Shown in pieces: positions 49,211 to 62,864 of a DNA stretch of 64,000 nt. Location of the stretch: the NCBI GenBank assembly GCA_905182995.1, contig CAJJDP010000064.1:254627-318626 (forward strand), written 5' to 3'. Below the pieces are notes generated by a model. That model had not been told where the DNA came from, did no database searches, and saw only the letters and a program-made list of their open reading frames with translations. Position numbers and translations under genes: made by a program. The DNA is from Paramecium octaurelia (taxonomy: Eukaryota; Ciliophora; Oligohymenophorea; Peniculida; Parameciidae). Numbering within the stretch: position 1 is the first letter of the stretch; each line of letters begins with the position of its first letter.

Positions 49211-49745
49211 ATGGATTATAATCAAAATAACTAATATGGATAAGTTTCAGGTCAATAAGGAGGATATCCCTATTTTCAACCCCAACCCCAACCCTTGAAT
49301 TAATATAATTAACCCTACCCTTAACCTCCTTATCAACCACCAGCCCCATATTTAGACCCAAACATTCCAGTTGGATAACCAGTCGGTTAACCCTAATATG
49401 GAAACTACTAATAACAGCCCGTATAGTAAGGAATTATATTAATCCCATCAAAGCTCATCTGGATTTGTGCAGAATGGACCAGTTTATACAGCATCCCCTG
49501 TTTTACGAAGCGCAGAAGGAATGAGATTTCCAGTTTAAATTTAATGCCCATATTGCAATTAATAAGGAATCACAAGAATTGAAAATAGAGTTGGAGATGG
49601 GACCATATGTGCTTCTATTTTAGTTTTAATCTTTTGCTGGCCCTTATTTTGGCTTCCTTGCTGTTTAGAAGATTGTAAGGATAGAGTTCATCTTTGTATT
49701 CATTGTCAAAAGTGTGTTGGCAAAAAGAGGTATGAGATTTGTTGA
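49211..49745 (+). CDS. LITAF-like protein, array member 2
   Basis: 168 residues with a 28-nt intron inside codon QPVY/SSG. The N-terminus is rich in Pro, Tyr, Gln and Gly (QGGYPYFQPQPQPQPL), typical of LITAF proteins, where PPxY-type motifs bind NEDD4 and TSG101. The domain reads VQIQCPYCNQQGITRIENR, then a hydrophobic ICASILVLIFCWPLFWLPCC, then DCKDRVHLCIHCQKCVGKK. The ending YEIC matches the short Cys ending of the family. It starts 85 bp after copy B. Confidence 0.88.
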
Positions 49746-49896
49746 GAACTTGATCGTTATTAATTATTAAAATATAATCTTATCAGTTTTATTATATTCA
49801 ACAAGGATGGGATCAATATTTAAGGTAAGTTTAGTTGTTATAAATTTGTTTAGAAATCTTATCAATAAATAATTAATATTGTTTAATTCAAACCTT

Positions 49897-50399
49897 ATGA
49901 AGAACAGTTCCGAAATTTGTAACCAGGTGACTGTGTACTAAAGCAATAGTGAGTTTTAAAAACCTACCCTGACTAACTTAGCCCAAAGTGCATACATGAG
50001 TTCACCATTATAACCAAATATTCTCTCTCGATCCTAACCAATCACCCCAAACAATGGAGATTAGGCAGATCAAATCCTAGAAATGGGTTTACCTAAGGTT
50101 TTAACTAGAAAAATGACTAAGTATTTGAGTCGATCAATAAATATAGAAATGATTATTTAACAACAGCCAATGGACATAAATTATAGTAAGAAATCTTTTG
50201 CAATAATTGCCAAAGAATAAATATGACTAGACTTGAAACTGAATACGGATTGGGGGCTATCTAAGTTACCTGCTTGTTAATTGTCTTATTTTGGCCATTA
50301 TGCTGGTTGCCTTGTATCCTAAAATAATGTAAAGACATAATTCATTACTGTCCATTTTGTAACTAAATAGTTGGAAGAACCCCCTACACATTCTGTTGA
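49897..50399 (+). CDS. LITAF-like protein, array member 3
   Basis: 158 residues with a 26-nt intron before NDYLTTANGHKL. The N-terminus (MKNSSEICNQVTVYQSNSE) is Ser/Asn/Pro-rich and unlike the Q-rich ones of its neighbours. The domain has FCNNCQRINMTRLETEYG, the hydrophobic VTCLLIVLFWPLCWLPCI, and CKDIIHYCPFCNQIVGR, ending YTFC. The first zinc knuckle is CNNC rather than CPxC. The start was chosen as the first ATG in the frame that continues through the intron. Confidence 0.83.
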
Positions 50400-51286
50400 T
50401 TTTTATGGTTATTGTTACTTAATATTATAATACATTCTCATAAATCATATTTCTTTCAAGAGATCAGCTTGAATACAACAATTAATCGATTAAAAAGCTA
50501 AGGAATATTCTAATAATGCTGTTTGTTAATGCTAATATTGAGAATTTAAGTTCTAAATGTCAGAACTAAATCAATAAATCTCCATTAAAAATGAAGTATC
50601 AAATAATTCTTTAAAGAAAAACCCAACTCTTATTTATACAACGATTTATTTAAAATGAGGTCAATAATGCATAGATATGATAACAAAAAAAATATGAAAA
50701 TTTCAATTATTTCAAAATCATATATTTATGGGGAGAATTTGTAGATTGTTATTGGTCATATTTTATCATTCTTTACTTAAAATGCCCTTTGGAGACATTG
50801 TCATTTCATCTATTATATATAACTTTAATAAAAGATTAGAAGATTGCTAAATATAAATTCTAGAAGTTTTGAAATTCTTGAAGAAAAAAGTAACTTTTAA
50901 AACTATGTACACATTTATCAAACTTACGCAAATTTATGGACAATTTTTGATGATGATGAATTAGTAATTCATTCATTTACTAATATAAGCTTAGACAACC
51001 TTATTTTTGTGATAAATTATAATATTCAATTCATCAGAAAGATATATCAATTAGTATAAAATGCAAGCTTCCTTCTGTCCTTTGAAAAATGGTTGGAAGC
51101 TTTATAAGTTCTTCATTAACCTTGGGTTTTCAAAGTCTTTGAATATTATTAGAAAATTTATCTTTTGTTTTCAGTTCTGACTGATATTTAATTTATATTC
51201 AGCAAAATATAATATTAAAGTTTATGTACTTTAATTAAAATTTTGTAATTCAATATGAAATTAATTTTAATTAAACAATTTGTATA
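50400..51286. other. Long gap inside the LITAF array
   Basis: About 890 bp, AT-rich, much longer than the other gaps in the array (about 50-150 bp). I looked for a decayed LITAF domain (CxxC, HxCxxC) and found none. No supportable gene on either strand. Confidence 0.4.
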
Positions 51287-51851
51287 ATGAATAAAAGTAC
51301 TCCATAAAATTTTATGGAATCAATAATTTATAAGCTTTATCAGACCATAAGGTTTGATCATTAATTACTTGAACTAATGGAATAAAATATAGCTTGCTAA
51401 GCATATCCAGCCTTTGAAGAAAAATAGAACAAAGAATTACCACAATAATATCAGTATCCAAAAGAATAACCCAATGTTCCTGTTGGACTCCCAAATTAAT
51501 AATACATACCAATCTAATAATAATAGCCCTATATGAGTATTATTTAAATTTAATGTAGATCCTCAATAAGTAGTCCTTTAACCCATAGTTATCCAATAAG
51601 TGAGAAGAACGAATGCTGAAGGATGTTCATATCCTACAGATATTTTGTGCCCTTATTGTTAAAAACCAGTTTAAACAATGATTGAATACTAATCAGGGTG
51701 CAGCACATGGCTAGCCTGCATGTTATTGTTTTTGTTTTTCTTGCCTTTGTTCTTTTTGCCATTTTGCTTTGAGGAATGTTAAGATAAGATCCACAAATGT
51801 CCAAATTGTGGAAAAAGAGTTGGAAAGAAGAAATATAAATTATGTTGTTGA
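51287..51851 (+). CDS. LITAF-like protein, array member 4
   Basis: 180 residues with a 22-nt intron. The N-terminus is longer (MNKSTPQNFMESIIYKLYQT) with a helical start, then a Q/P/Y-rich segment. The domain has ILCPYCQKPVQTMIEYQSG, the hydrophobic WLACMLLFLFFLPLFFLPFC, then CQDKIHKCPNCGKRVGKKK, ending YKLCC. All four zinc ligand pairs are present. Its gap to member 5 is 50 bp. Confidence 0.87.
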
Positions 51852-51901
51852 TTGTAAATAAACATTTATTTTTTTAATTATCATACAAAAATCCCTATTT
51901 A

Positions 51902-52378
51902 ATGCAGATTCATAATTAATAACAACCTGGTGTCTATTTCAGTCCTAAACAAGATTAATAACACTAATAAGAAAACCAGCAAGGTGTTAATAATTATAAT
52001 TATCCATCTGTCCCATCAGGTTAACAGTATATTCCTCTTTAGCAATAATATGGGCAGCCTATGAATAATTAAGACTAATAATATGTATATGGAGCACCGG
52101 TAGGGATGGCTTAAGGAATGCCAATGAAACTACCGAGGACTGCAGATGGTGTCAGATTTCCAGTTGATATTGAATGTCAATTTTGTAAAAGAAACACAAG
52201 AACTAGAATTGAATATAAATCAGGAGGAAATGTTTGTTGTTGTTCATGTTTGCTACTGTTTACAATTCCAATATTGGCATGTCTGCCTTGTTGTTTGAAA
52301 TCTTAAAAAGATGTTATACATTATTGCACTTAATGCAATCATCAAGTTGGTTTTGCTGAGAAGAAGTTTTGTGATTGA
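51902..52378 (+). CDS. LITAF-like protein, array member 5
   Basis: 158 residues, single exon. The N-terminus is Q/Y/P-rich (MQIHNQQQPGVYFSPKQDQ). The domain has VDIECQFCKRNTRTRIEYK, the hydrophobic VCCCSCLLLFTIPILACLPC, then HYCTQCNHQVGFAEKK, ending FCD. This membrane segment has four cysteines in a row, possible palmitoylation sites, as reported for other LITAF proteins. It is the only member of the array without an intron. Confidence 0.87.
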
Positions 52379-52454
52379 TATAAATTTTATTTAATTTACT
52401 AGTAATAGCAAATATCTTCTTTTATAAATATATCTTAATTCAATTAATAAAATT

Positions 52455-53730
52455 ATGAGATTAAGATAAACTTATTAACCAAATTATCTCCAGATCTCCC
52501 AATCAGAAAGGCCCAAAAGAAATGTGCACTCATATGGTAAGGAACTAAATACTCCTGACTCAATTAAACCGCTGAGTTCTTTATTGAATTTGAGACTTTT
52601 TCTTTATAAAACCAAACAAAAATTAGAGTATAAATAGGCAAGCCAATTTACCAGGAATGATCCTTTGGTAAAAGAACAACCTTCTTTCCTATTTAATAAA
52701 TTATAGATAGAATAGGATAATTAAATAAAATTTCAGGCCTATTTAGATGGAGATTTGCAAGCTGATGAGTATTTGATGCTACAAAACTACAAGAGATTAT
52801 ACAAAATAACTAAGAATGATAATGGGTCTTTTGATAACACGAAAGATGAGATACCTTACTATACTCAAAGAGAAAGTGCTTTAAAAAAATTGAAAGAGAG
52901 GATTATTCATAAACATCATATGAATAAAAGAAAAAGAGGTTCTGAAATTAGTAGCTAAGTTGACACTTCAAAATGTAATACTCCTGGTATGCTAGTGGCC
53001 AAATAACTCAAAAAAGTTATTATTAGTAAACATATGAATAAAATTAATGAAGAAATGACAGCGTATCAAATTTGTATTATTTAGAGAGAATACTTTAAAG
53101 AACTTAAAGATGGTTTAGAATGCAGATTTTGCAGTTCAGAGACTACAAGAGACACTTGAATAAGATAAAACAATTGAGAGCAGTGTGAAGAAGAAAGTAA
53201 ACTCTACCAAGAATTTAAAAATAATTACTAGAAGAAATAAAACTGAGACAAATGAAGAATATCAGAATAGTAGAATCTAGTTAAATAATGAAATAGTTCA
53301 TTTGGCTAATTAAACAATTTATGAATCTTAAATTCAAGATAAGCTAAAAAAATTAAAGTCAAAAACTCTCAAATTTTCAGACGGCAAAATGAATCAAGTA
53401 TTTCTACAAAAATCTATATAATCATTCTAAGATCAAAGAAGATGCATAACCGACAGATCACAACAATCATAATGTTAAAAAAACAATTCTAAATAAAAAT
53501 TGCATTATCAGGGAGAAGAGAAATTGGAAGAGAGAGATGATTCAGCTGAATCAAGTCTCTGTTCCTTATTTGAAAAAAAGATCAATAATTTATATAACCA
53601 GAGCATTTTATTAAAGAAAAATATCTCAACTAAGGATAATTTGATTAAACGTATCAAGCATATGCAAAGCTTCAATCAAATAGTAGGGGAAGCTGTGCAA
53701 ACAAACAATTAAAAATTATATAAAATTTGA
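52455..53730 (+). CDS. Coiled-coil protein of unknown function
   Basis: 417 residues with one 22-nt intron. Begins MRLRQTYQPNYLQISQSERP. It is charged throughout, Lys/Glu/Gln/Ser-rich, with heptad segments (ESALKKLKERIIHKHHMNKR and RLQETLEQDKTIESSVKKK). A segment with two near-repeats, KLKERIIHKHHMNK and LKKVIISKHMNKINEE, suggests an internal duplication. No domain, signal peptide or membrane helix. It begins about 77 bp after the LITAF array. Confidence 0.7.
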
Positions 53731-53938
53731 TTGTATAATTTATTATGCTTCTATTCATATAGTTGAATTAACTTTATTAGATTAAGCAACAAGTTATCCT
53801 AATACTTATTCCAATTCCTATTCGTTTAAGTTGCCTATCAATGCTTTCTTTTCAACTCCATATCCTACCAATTAAATCTATAAATACTGTATCTGATGAG
53901 AATATAAGGATCAATAGATTCACACTCCCTCACTACAA

Positions 53939-54472
53939 ATGGGAATTTTGGATTTGCTTCTTTCCATTACCAATAATTTTTAGTTACTAGATTTCTATAA
54001 TTAAATAATACTTCAGTACCTTACACCTTCAGATCTACCACAGCTTTGGCAAAACACAAATCGCAATTCTTTGACAGAATTACCTAATTATTTTTACCAA
54101 GACATTATTAAATTAAATATATTTATAATAAATAGAAAAATGATTGATGAAATCAAAATTGATCTCTCTAATACTAAGTATATAAATAGATTTATATTCA
54201 GAGGGAAATATATAAATTTAAAGTTTAGTTAAAATAATATCCTAAGGAATCTTGCAACTAAGAAATTGTCAGAAAACATACCTATTTCTTTGAAATTCTC
54301 ATGCTTTTTCTTAAAGGTTATAAAAGATAAATCAATAATTTTGAATAAAGTTCTTTAAATATATGATTAATATAATCTTAACAAAAGTAGCGTCTATAGT
54401 CTATATTTTATAAAATTATCATATTCATTAAAAATATCATTCATTCTCTATTTTTAAGGGCAGTCACTCTGA
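53939..54472 (+). CDS. Possible gene of unknown function (F-box-like N-terminus)
   Basis: A 178-codon frame without TGA, starting MGILDLLLSITNNFQLLDF. The part YNQIILQYLTPSDLPQLW has the hydrophobic rhythm of an F-box (I-x-x-x-L-x-x-L-x-x-x-D-L-x-x-L). The rest is Lys/Asn/Ile-rich (NRKMIDEIKIDLSNTKYINR). The same frame is open for about 45 codons further upstream (TSYPNTYSNSYSFKLP) before two adjacent TGAs, and I found no intron of fitting length there. It may be a short gene, or a decaying longer one. Confidence 0.38.
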
Positions 54473-54606
54473 GGTAGGATATTAAACGAGGGTGGTCATC
54501 TTATTTGAATGCTTAAGGTAATGAAGTTGGAGGGAATAGAATAGTTAGGGATTATATATTAAGTATTTATGTTCTGATTTGAAGATTTAATTTAAATAAA
54601 TTAATT

Positions 54607-56351
<1,745 letters not shown>

Positions 56352-57067
56352 TCAATTACAAATAATAATACAATATATAAAATAATAATTGATAAGTAGT
56401 ATTTTCATAAGCTATTAATTTTAACCTAAAATTATTCTTAGAGAAGGGAGGTCCTAACTTTGGACCTTTTAAATTCAATGAGAATTTTATTTTAAGAGAC
56501 TTAGTAAATATAATAACATTAACATAAAAAATAAGCATTTTATATTAATAAGTAGGATTAATCATCCAATATTGTAATTACAAGCAGTAAGTGCTATTTA
56601 ATCAATATTTTTGCTATAATTATTTAAAATTAATTACAATTCTTTATATAGAACGAGATAGAATAATTTGAGATTATCATGAAATCTCTTATTTTATGAT
56701 AAGAATATTTATAATTTGATTGAATTTGAATATTCTTGGTTATCAAATCTATGAAAATACCTTCATCATAACTTGTTGTAATAATTTGACTCGAAATTGT
56801 TCATATATGAGTATAACATGTTTTGGAGTATTGAAAAGTCTTTAGAATAAGTTTATAATAATCTAGGTTGTTAAATTGAAGGGTCTTATGCATTGATTCC
56901 ATTTATTGGTAGTTGTTATTTGTGAATGAGTTTTATAAATAATAAATTTTTCTAGAAATTTTATAAATGATAGTGCGCAATAACAAGATATTGGGGAGAG
57001 ATAATTGGTGTATAAAAATTTCATACAAAAGGTAATGGATACACGTCTTCATGAATTAAATAAATAA
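56352..57067. other. Intergenic stretch, nothing recognised
   Basis: About 715 bp between two plus-strand genes. A minus-strand frame of 60 codons around 56356-56538 looks like chance. No repeat or structure is clear. Confidence 0.45.
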
Positions 57068-60000
57068 ATGAGCAAATATATTTATACATTTGGTGATGGC
57101 AAAGCAGAAGGCAGTGCAGCTTTGAAGAATCTTTTGGGAGGCAAAGGATCTGGATTGGCAGAAATGAATTTGATTGGCATTCCTGTACCACCAGGATTCA
57201 CAATTACAACAGATGCTTGCAACTTGTACACTAAGAACGGTGCTGAATCCACTTTCGCTCTCATCAAGGCCGATGTTGAGAAAGCACTTCATTAAGTAGA
57301 AGAATTGACTAAGATGGAATTTGGCTCAGCTGAAAACCCCTTACTTGTTTCCGTCAGATCCGGAGCCAGAGTTTCAATGCCTGGTATGATGGACACAATT
57401 CTTAATCTTGGATTAAATGATGTCTCAGTAGAGGGATTGAGCAAGAGAACAAACAACCCAAGATTTGCATGGGATTCATACAGAAGATTCATTCAAATGT
57501 TCAGTGACATTGTTTTGGACATGAAACCAACAACAAAGGAAGACATCGATCCATTTGAAGAAATCATTGAAAGTGTCAAACATGCTAAGGGAGTCAAATA
57601 AGATACCGAACTTGATGTTGACGATCTTAAGACTCTCGTTGACAAGTACAAGGTTGCTGTCAAAGCCAAAACAGGAAAAGATTTCCCATAAGAGCCAGAA
57701 TAATAATTATGGAAAGCTATTTAAGCTGTGTTTGATAGTTGGAACAATGATAGAGCTAAATACTACAGAATTCTTAACAAGATCCCTGAAGATTGGGGAA
57801 CTGCAGTCAATGTCTAAGCTATGGTTTTCGGTAACATGGGAAATACATCAGCTACAGGAGTTGGATTCACTAGAGATGCATCAACTGGAGAAAATATTTT
57901 CAATGGAGAGTATTTGATCAATGCCTAAGGAGAAGATGTCGTTGCAGGTATCAGAACACCATAATAAATCACTTTGATTGGATCAAAGAGATGGGCTGAA
58001 TCATAAGGAGTTCCTGAAGATGTCAGAAAAAATCAATTCCCATCATTGGAAGAATCATTACCAGAAACATACTAAGAATTGAAGAATGTCTAAGAAAAAT
58101 TAGAATAACACTTCAAAGATATGTAAGATATTGAATTCACAATTTAAAATGGAAAATTATGGTTATTATAATGCAGAAGTGGTAAAAGAACTGGTGCTGC
58201 CATGGTTTAAATTGCTTGTGATTTATTAAGAGAAGGAAAGATTGATGAAAAGACAGCTCTTAAGAGAATTGAACCAAATAAATTAGATGAATTATTACAT
58301 CCAATTTTCACACCAGAAGCTTTGAAAACAGCTAAGTTTGTTGCTAAGGGACTACCAGCATCTCCAGGTGCAGCTTCAGGATAAATTGTTTTCTTCGCTG
58401 ATGAAGCCAAGAAATTTGCTCAAAGTATTTTAGTAAGAATTGAAACATCTCCAGAAGATTTGGAAGGTATGAACATTGCCAGAGGTATTTTGACAGCCAG
58501 AGGAGGTATGACATCACACGCTGCTGTCGTTGCAAGAGGTATGGGTAAATGCTGTGTTTGTGGTGCTGGATCTTTGAATATCAATTACAAATAAAGAACA
58601 CTTGAAGTTAACGGAAAGGTTTATGCTGAAGGTGATTGGATTTCATTGAATGGATCAACAGGAGATGTCTTTGAAGGAAAATTATAAACATAAGAAGCAT
58701 AACTCAGTGGAGATTTCGGTTTGATTATGGATTGGGCTGAGAAATACACTAGAATGTATGTTAGAACCAATGCAGACACACCAAAGGATGCTTAAATTGC
58801 TAGAAAATTCGGTGCCAAGGGTATTGGATTGACAAGAACTGAACATATGTTCTTTGAAGGAGAAAGAATCAAAGCTATGAGAGAAATGATTTTAGCATCA
58901 GATTTGACTGGTAGATAAGCTGCATTGGCTAAATTATTACCATTCCAAAGAAGTGATTTTGAAGGTATTTTTGAGGCTATGAATGGATATGGAGTAACAA
59001 TTAGATTGTTGGACCCACCCCTCCATGAATTCGTTCCACATGAAACTGCTTAATAATAAGAATTAGCCTAAGATATGGGATTAACTTTAGATTAAGTTAA
59101 ATAAAAGGTACATGAATTAGCAGAATTCAACCCAATGTTGGGACACAGAGGATGCAGATTAGGAATTACATATCCAGAAATCACAGAGATGTAAACAAGA
59201 GCCATCATTGAAGCAGCTCTTAACATCAAAGCCAAGGGTATGGATGTTAAACCAGAAATTATGGTTCCATTAGTTGGTAATGTTAATGAATTAGAGCACT
59301 AATTGAAAGTTGTTAAAAAGACAGCTGAAACAGTATTCAAAGAGAGAAATGACACAATTCATTATTTAGTCGGAACTATGATTGAAGTACCAAGAGCTTG
59401 CTTAGTTGCTGATTAAATTGGNAAGAAAAATTAGAATAACACTTCAAAGATATGTAAGATATTGAATTCACAATTCAAAATGGAAAATTATGGTTATTAT
59501 AATGCAGAAGTGGTAAAAGAACTGGTGCTGCCATGGTTTAAATTGCTTGTGATTTATTAAGAGAAGGAAAGATTGATGAAAAGACAGCTCTTAAGAGAAT
59601 TGAACCAAATAAATTAGATGAATTATTACATCCAATTTTCACACCAGAAGCTTTGAAAACAGCTAAGTTTGTTGCTAAGGGACTACCAGCATCTCCAGGT
59701 GCAGCTTCAGGATAAATTGTTTTCTTCGCTGATGAAGCCAAGAAATTTGCTCAAAGTATTTTAGTAAGAATTGAAACATCTCCAGAAGATTTGGAAGGTA
59801 TGAACATTGCCAGAGGTATTTTGACAGCCAGAGGAGGTATGACATCACACGCTGCTGTCGTTGCAAGAGGTATGGGTAAATGCTGTGTTTGTGGTGCTGG
59901 ATCTTTGAATATCAATTACAAATAAAGAACACTTGAAGTTAACGGAAAGGTTTATGCTGAAGGTGATTGGATTTCCTTGAATGGATCAACAGGAGATGTC

Positions 60001-61107
60001 TTTGAAGGAAAATTATAAACATAAGAAGCATAACTCAGTGGAGATTTCGGTTTGATTATGGATTGGGCTGAGAAATACACTAGAATGTATGTTAGAACCA
60101 ATGCAGACACACCAAAGGATGCTTAAATTGCTAGAAAATTCGGTGCCAAGGGTATTGGATTGACAAGAACTGAACATATGTTCTTTGAAGGAGAAAGAAT
60201 CAAAGCTATGAGAGAAATGATTTTAGCATCAGATTTGACTGGTAGATAAGCTGCATTGGCTAAATTATTACCATTCCAAAGAAGTGATTTTGAAGGTATT
60301 TTTGAGGCTATGAATGGATATGGAGTAACAATTAGATTGTTGGACCCACCCCTCCATGAATTCGTTCCACATGAAACTGCTTAATAATAAGAATTAGCCT
60401 AAGATATGGGATTAACTTTAGATTAAGTTAAATAAAAGGTACATGAATTAGCAGAATTCAACCCAATGTTGGGACACAGAGGATGCAGATTAGGAATTAC
60501 ATATCCAGAAATCACAGAGATGTAAACAAGAGCCATCATTGAAGCAGCTCTTAACATCAAAGCCAAGGGTATGGATGTTAAACCAGAAATTATGGTTCCA
60601 TTAGTTGGTAATGTTAATGAATTAGAGCACTAATTGAAAGTTGTTAAAAAGACAGCTGAAACAGTATTCAAAGAGAGAAATGACACAATTCATTATTTAG
60701 TCGGAACTATGATTGAAGTACCAAGAGCTTGCTTAGTTGCTGATTAAATTGGCCAAATTGCTGAATTCTTTTCATTTGGTACCAACGATTTGACTTAAAT
60801 GACACTCGGATTCTCAAGAGATGATGCTGGTAAATTCTTACCATATTACATAAACAATGGAATATTGAAAGTCGATCCATTTTAAGTTTTGGATAGACAA
60901 GGAGTAGGAAAGATGGTTGAATTGGCAGTCAAGAATGGAAAATCAACAAATCCACATTTGAAAGTTGGTATTTGCGGTGAACACGGAGGAGAACCATCAT
61001 CAGTTGAATTCTTCCACATTGTTGGATTAGACTATGTCAGTTGCTCACCATTCAGAGTTCCAATTGCAAGAGTTGCAGCAGCCATAGCCAATTTAACCCA
61101 CCCATGA
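57068..61107 (+). CDS. ppdK: Pyruvate phosphate dikinase (PPDK), locus disturbed by a repeated block
   Basis: PPDK interconverts pyruvate, ATP and phosphate with PEP, AMP and pyrophosphate. The ATP-grasp domain starts [20 protein letters not shown] with [12 protein letters not shown]. The phospho-histidine motif is [18 protein letters not shown]. The PEP/pyruvate domain has [36 protein letters not shown] and [20 protein letters not shown]. The end is ...[18 protein letters not shown]. As printed, 58092-59421 recurs at 59423-60752. Without the extra 1,331 bp the gene is 2,709 nt, 903 codons in one frame and no introns, close to the family's usual size. With it, the frame breaks. No transit peptide is seen, so the enzyme is probably cytosolic. 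Confidence 0.93.
59423..60752 (+). repeat. Near-identical second copy of PPDK bases 58092-59421, probable assembly artefact
   Basis: The block follows directly after the only ambiguous base in the window (N at 59422). It repeats 1,330 bp with only a few single-base differences, such as the bases around 58144/59475 and 58645/59976. Its length plus the N (1,331) is not a multiple of three. Excising it joins ...LVADQIG to [10 protein letters not shown] in perfect family order. These facts fit two overlapping contig ends placed side by side with a nominal gap. Confidence 0.9.
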
Positions 61108-61376
61108 GTATTTCATTAAAAAATATATAAATTTAATTAATTGGAGATGTCCGCTGTCAATATTTAAGACAGAATAAATAAAATATTAAAAAATCACAAA
61201 ACAGTCTGAGGAATTGTGATTTTAAATATCTAAAGAGTTGTAGTTAATTATGTAAACTTTTCTATTTTTATAGCTCTTAAAACAATCATAAAGTAGTATT
61301 ATATATATTTTTAATATTATAACTAAAACTAAGAAAAGCACTAGATTCAAAGATATCACGAGGACTACTTACCTGA

Positions 61377-61934
61377 ATGAGAAAAAAATAAGGGTAACTT
61401 ATACAGTCCTCTAATTTGAGACTATTTACCTTTTTAGATTCCTATTTTGTTTTAAAAAGCAAGATCCTAGGTTAGAGATTTAGATACCACAAATTATTTG
61501 GCATTTTCAGAATTAAATCAAAATAAAATGAAATTCTAATAGCTCCAGATAAAGATTGTTTATTAATTGGTTTTCAAAGGCCTAAACAACAAGGAGAAGA
61601 TGATTAATAAGATATGCATATTATTTTGAAAGTATAAAAAATAAGCAAAGCAAGAAATAACAATTTTATAAGCTTCACAATTTCATCGATTTCAATTTCT
61701 ATTATCACAGTTCTTTCACTTCAAACTCTCATAATAAATGAAAATTAAAATAAATCGATCAAAGTATTTGAATAATAAAATGACAATTCCGACGTTTATC
61801 TGATATATAAAAAATAACAGATGATAATTATTAATTTACTCAATTTAGGCAATCCTTACACGGAATTATTATAGAAATTAATAAGAATAAGTATTCTCCT
61901 GTATAAAATTAGTTAATTATTAAACTAATTCTGA
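61377..61934 (+). CDS. Possible gene of unknown function
   Basis: A 186-codon frame with ATG and TGA and no internal stop. Begins MRKKQGQLIQSSNLRLFTFL. A hydrophobic Ser/Ile-rich stretch (FISFTISSISISIITVLSL) could be a membrane helix. A segment IAPDKDCLLIGFQRPKQQ looks more protein-like than random. No domain. At this base composition a frame of this length can arise by chance, so support is limited. Confidence 0.35.
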
Positions 61935-62078
61935 AAGGTTTTTAAATTTATCTATCTTCCTTTTTGAAAAATAATTTTTCAGATTTGTTGAAGATCTTTT
62001 ACAAGAAAGTATTGATAATTTTATTCTTCAATTATTGAATTGAAATTGTTAATGATTAAATGATATTAAATATAAAAA

Positions 62079-62589
62079 ATGTCTGTTATTAGGGAATTGA
62101 CTCATCAAAAGAGGAACGTTGTGTTGGAATTGTTTGGTACATCAAAAAGAAGAATTGAATAAAAAGAAAATGTATATTCACCTATCAATCGACCTTCTAA
62201 ACGATTTAACTATCCATAATCTAGCAATGCGAGTAAATTATTCCAAATCCTCAAACAGACTCCTTCAATTAAATAATCTGCTTTTAAATCCTCTAAAAAA
62301 AACAATGAAAGCTTAGGATTAAATGAAAGCATTTGCAGAAAAGTATCTAATTTCCTTAATATAGAAAATCTTGCATATTGATATTTAAGAACCTAGGACT
62401 TATCTTAGACAAGTCATTTCTCCTTATAGAGATTTTCGATCATAAGTCTCATTTGATATTGCCCCTTAAACATGTGTGGCAGCTCCTCGAAAAATTAGTC
62501 AGCCTTAATAGCTCATTCAACAAAAGAATTCTGTTCGAAGATGCAATAGTTTCAGAGATCTTTTCAAAAGTTAAATTACATTTGGTTGA
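62079..62589 (+). CDS. Basic protein of unknown function
   Basis: 162 residues with one 22-nt intron at 62343-62364. Begins MSVIRELTHQKRNVVLELFG. It is rich in Arg, Lys, Ser and Gln, with SP motifs (VYSPINRPSKRFNYP, VISPYRDFRS). The C-terminus is SVRRCNSFRDLFKSQITFG. The alternative without splicing the intron stops soon after, and another frame would need a disallowed length, so the spliced form is preferred. Its stop lies about 275 bp before the kinase start. Confidence 0.58.
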
Positions 62590-62864
62590 TGCATTAATAA
62601 TTGAATACTCAAAATCGTATAAATCAAATTAATTTGTCAAATTCAAAAGTGATTCTTTCTCTCATTAAGAACAAATCAAATCTTAGACCAATTCTAACAA
62701 TCAAACTTATCATATAAAAATCTCTATAATAAATCATGTAAATTTGTTTTAATCAAAAATGTAAGAAATTTGCTGACATCTAAACAGATAGAATAAGTAT
62801 TAATAAAATAATTATATTGAATTTGGCTGATTTCAAAAAAATATTATTTCTTTTGTATCTCTAA

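Noticed and set aside
49275-49300. CCCCAA-type repeats resembling ciliate telomeric DNA
   Set aside because: Only about three units, in frame inside LITAF member 2 where they encode a Pro-Gln run. It is coding, not an internal telomere.
56356-56538. 60-codon minus-strand frame after ATP synthase
   Set aside because: Short, no conserved motif, no intron signals; expected by chance.
59423-60752. True tandem duplication within PPDK
   Set aside because: The adjacent N, the near identity and the frame break favour an unmerged contig overlap.
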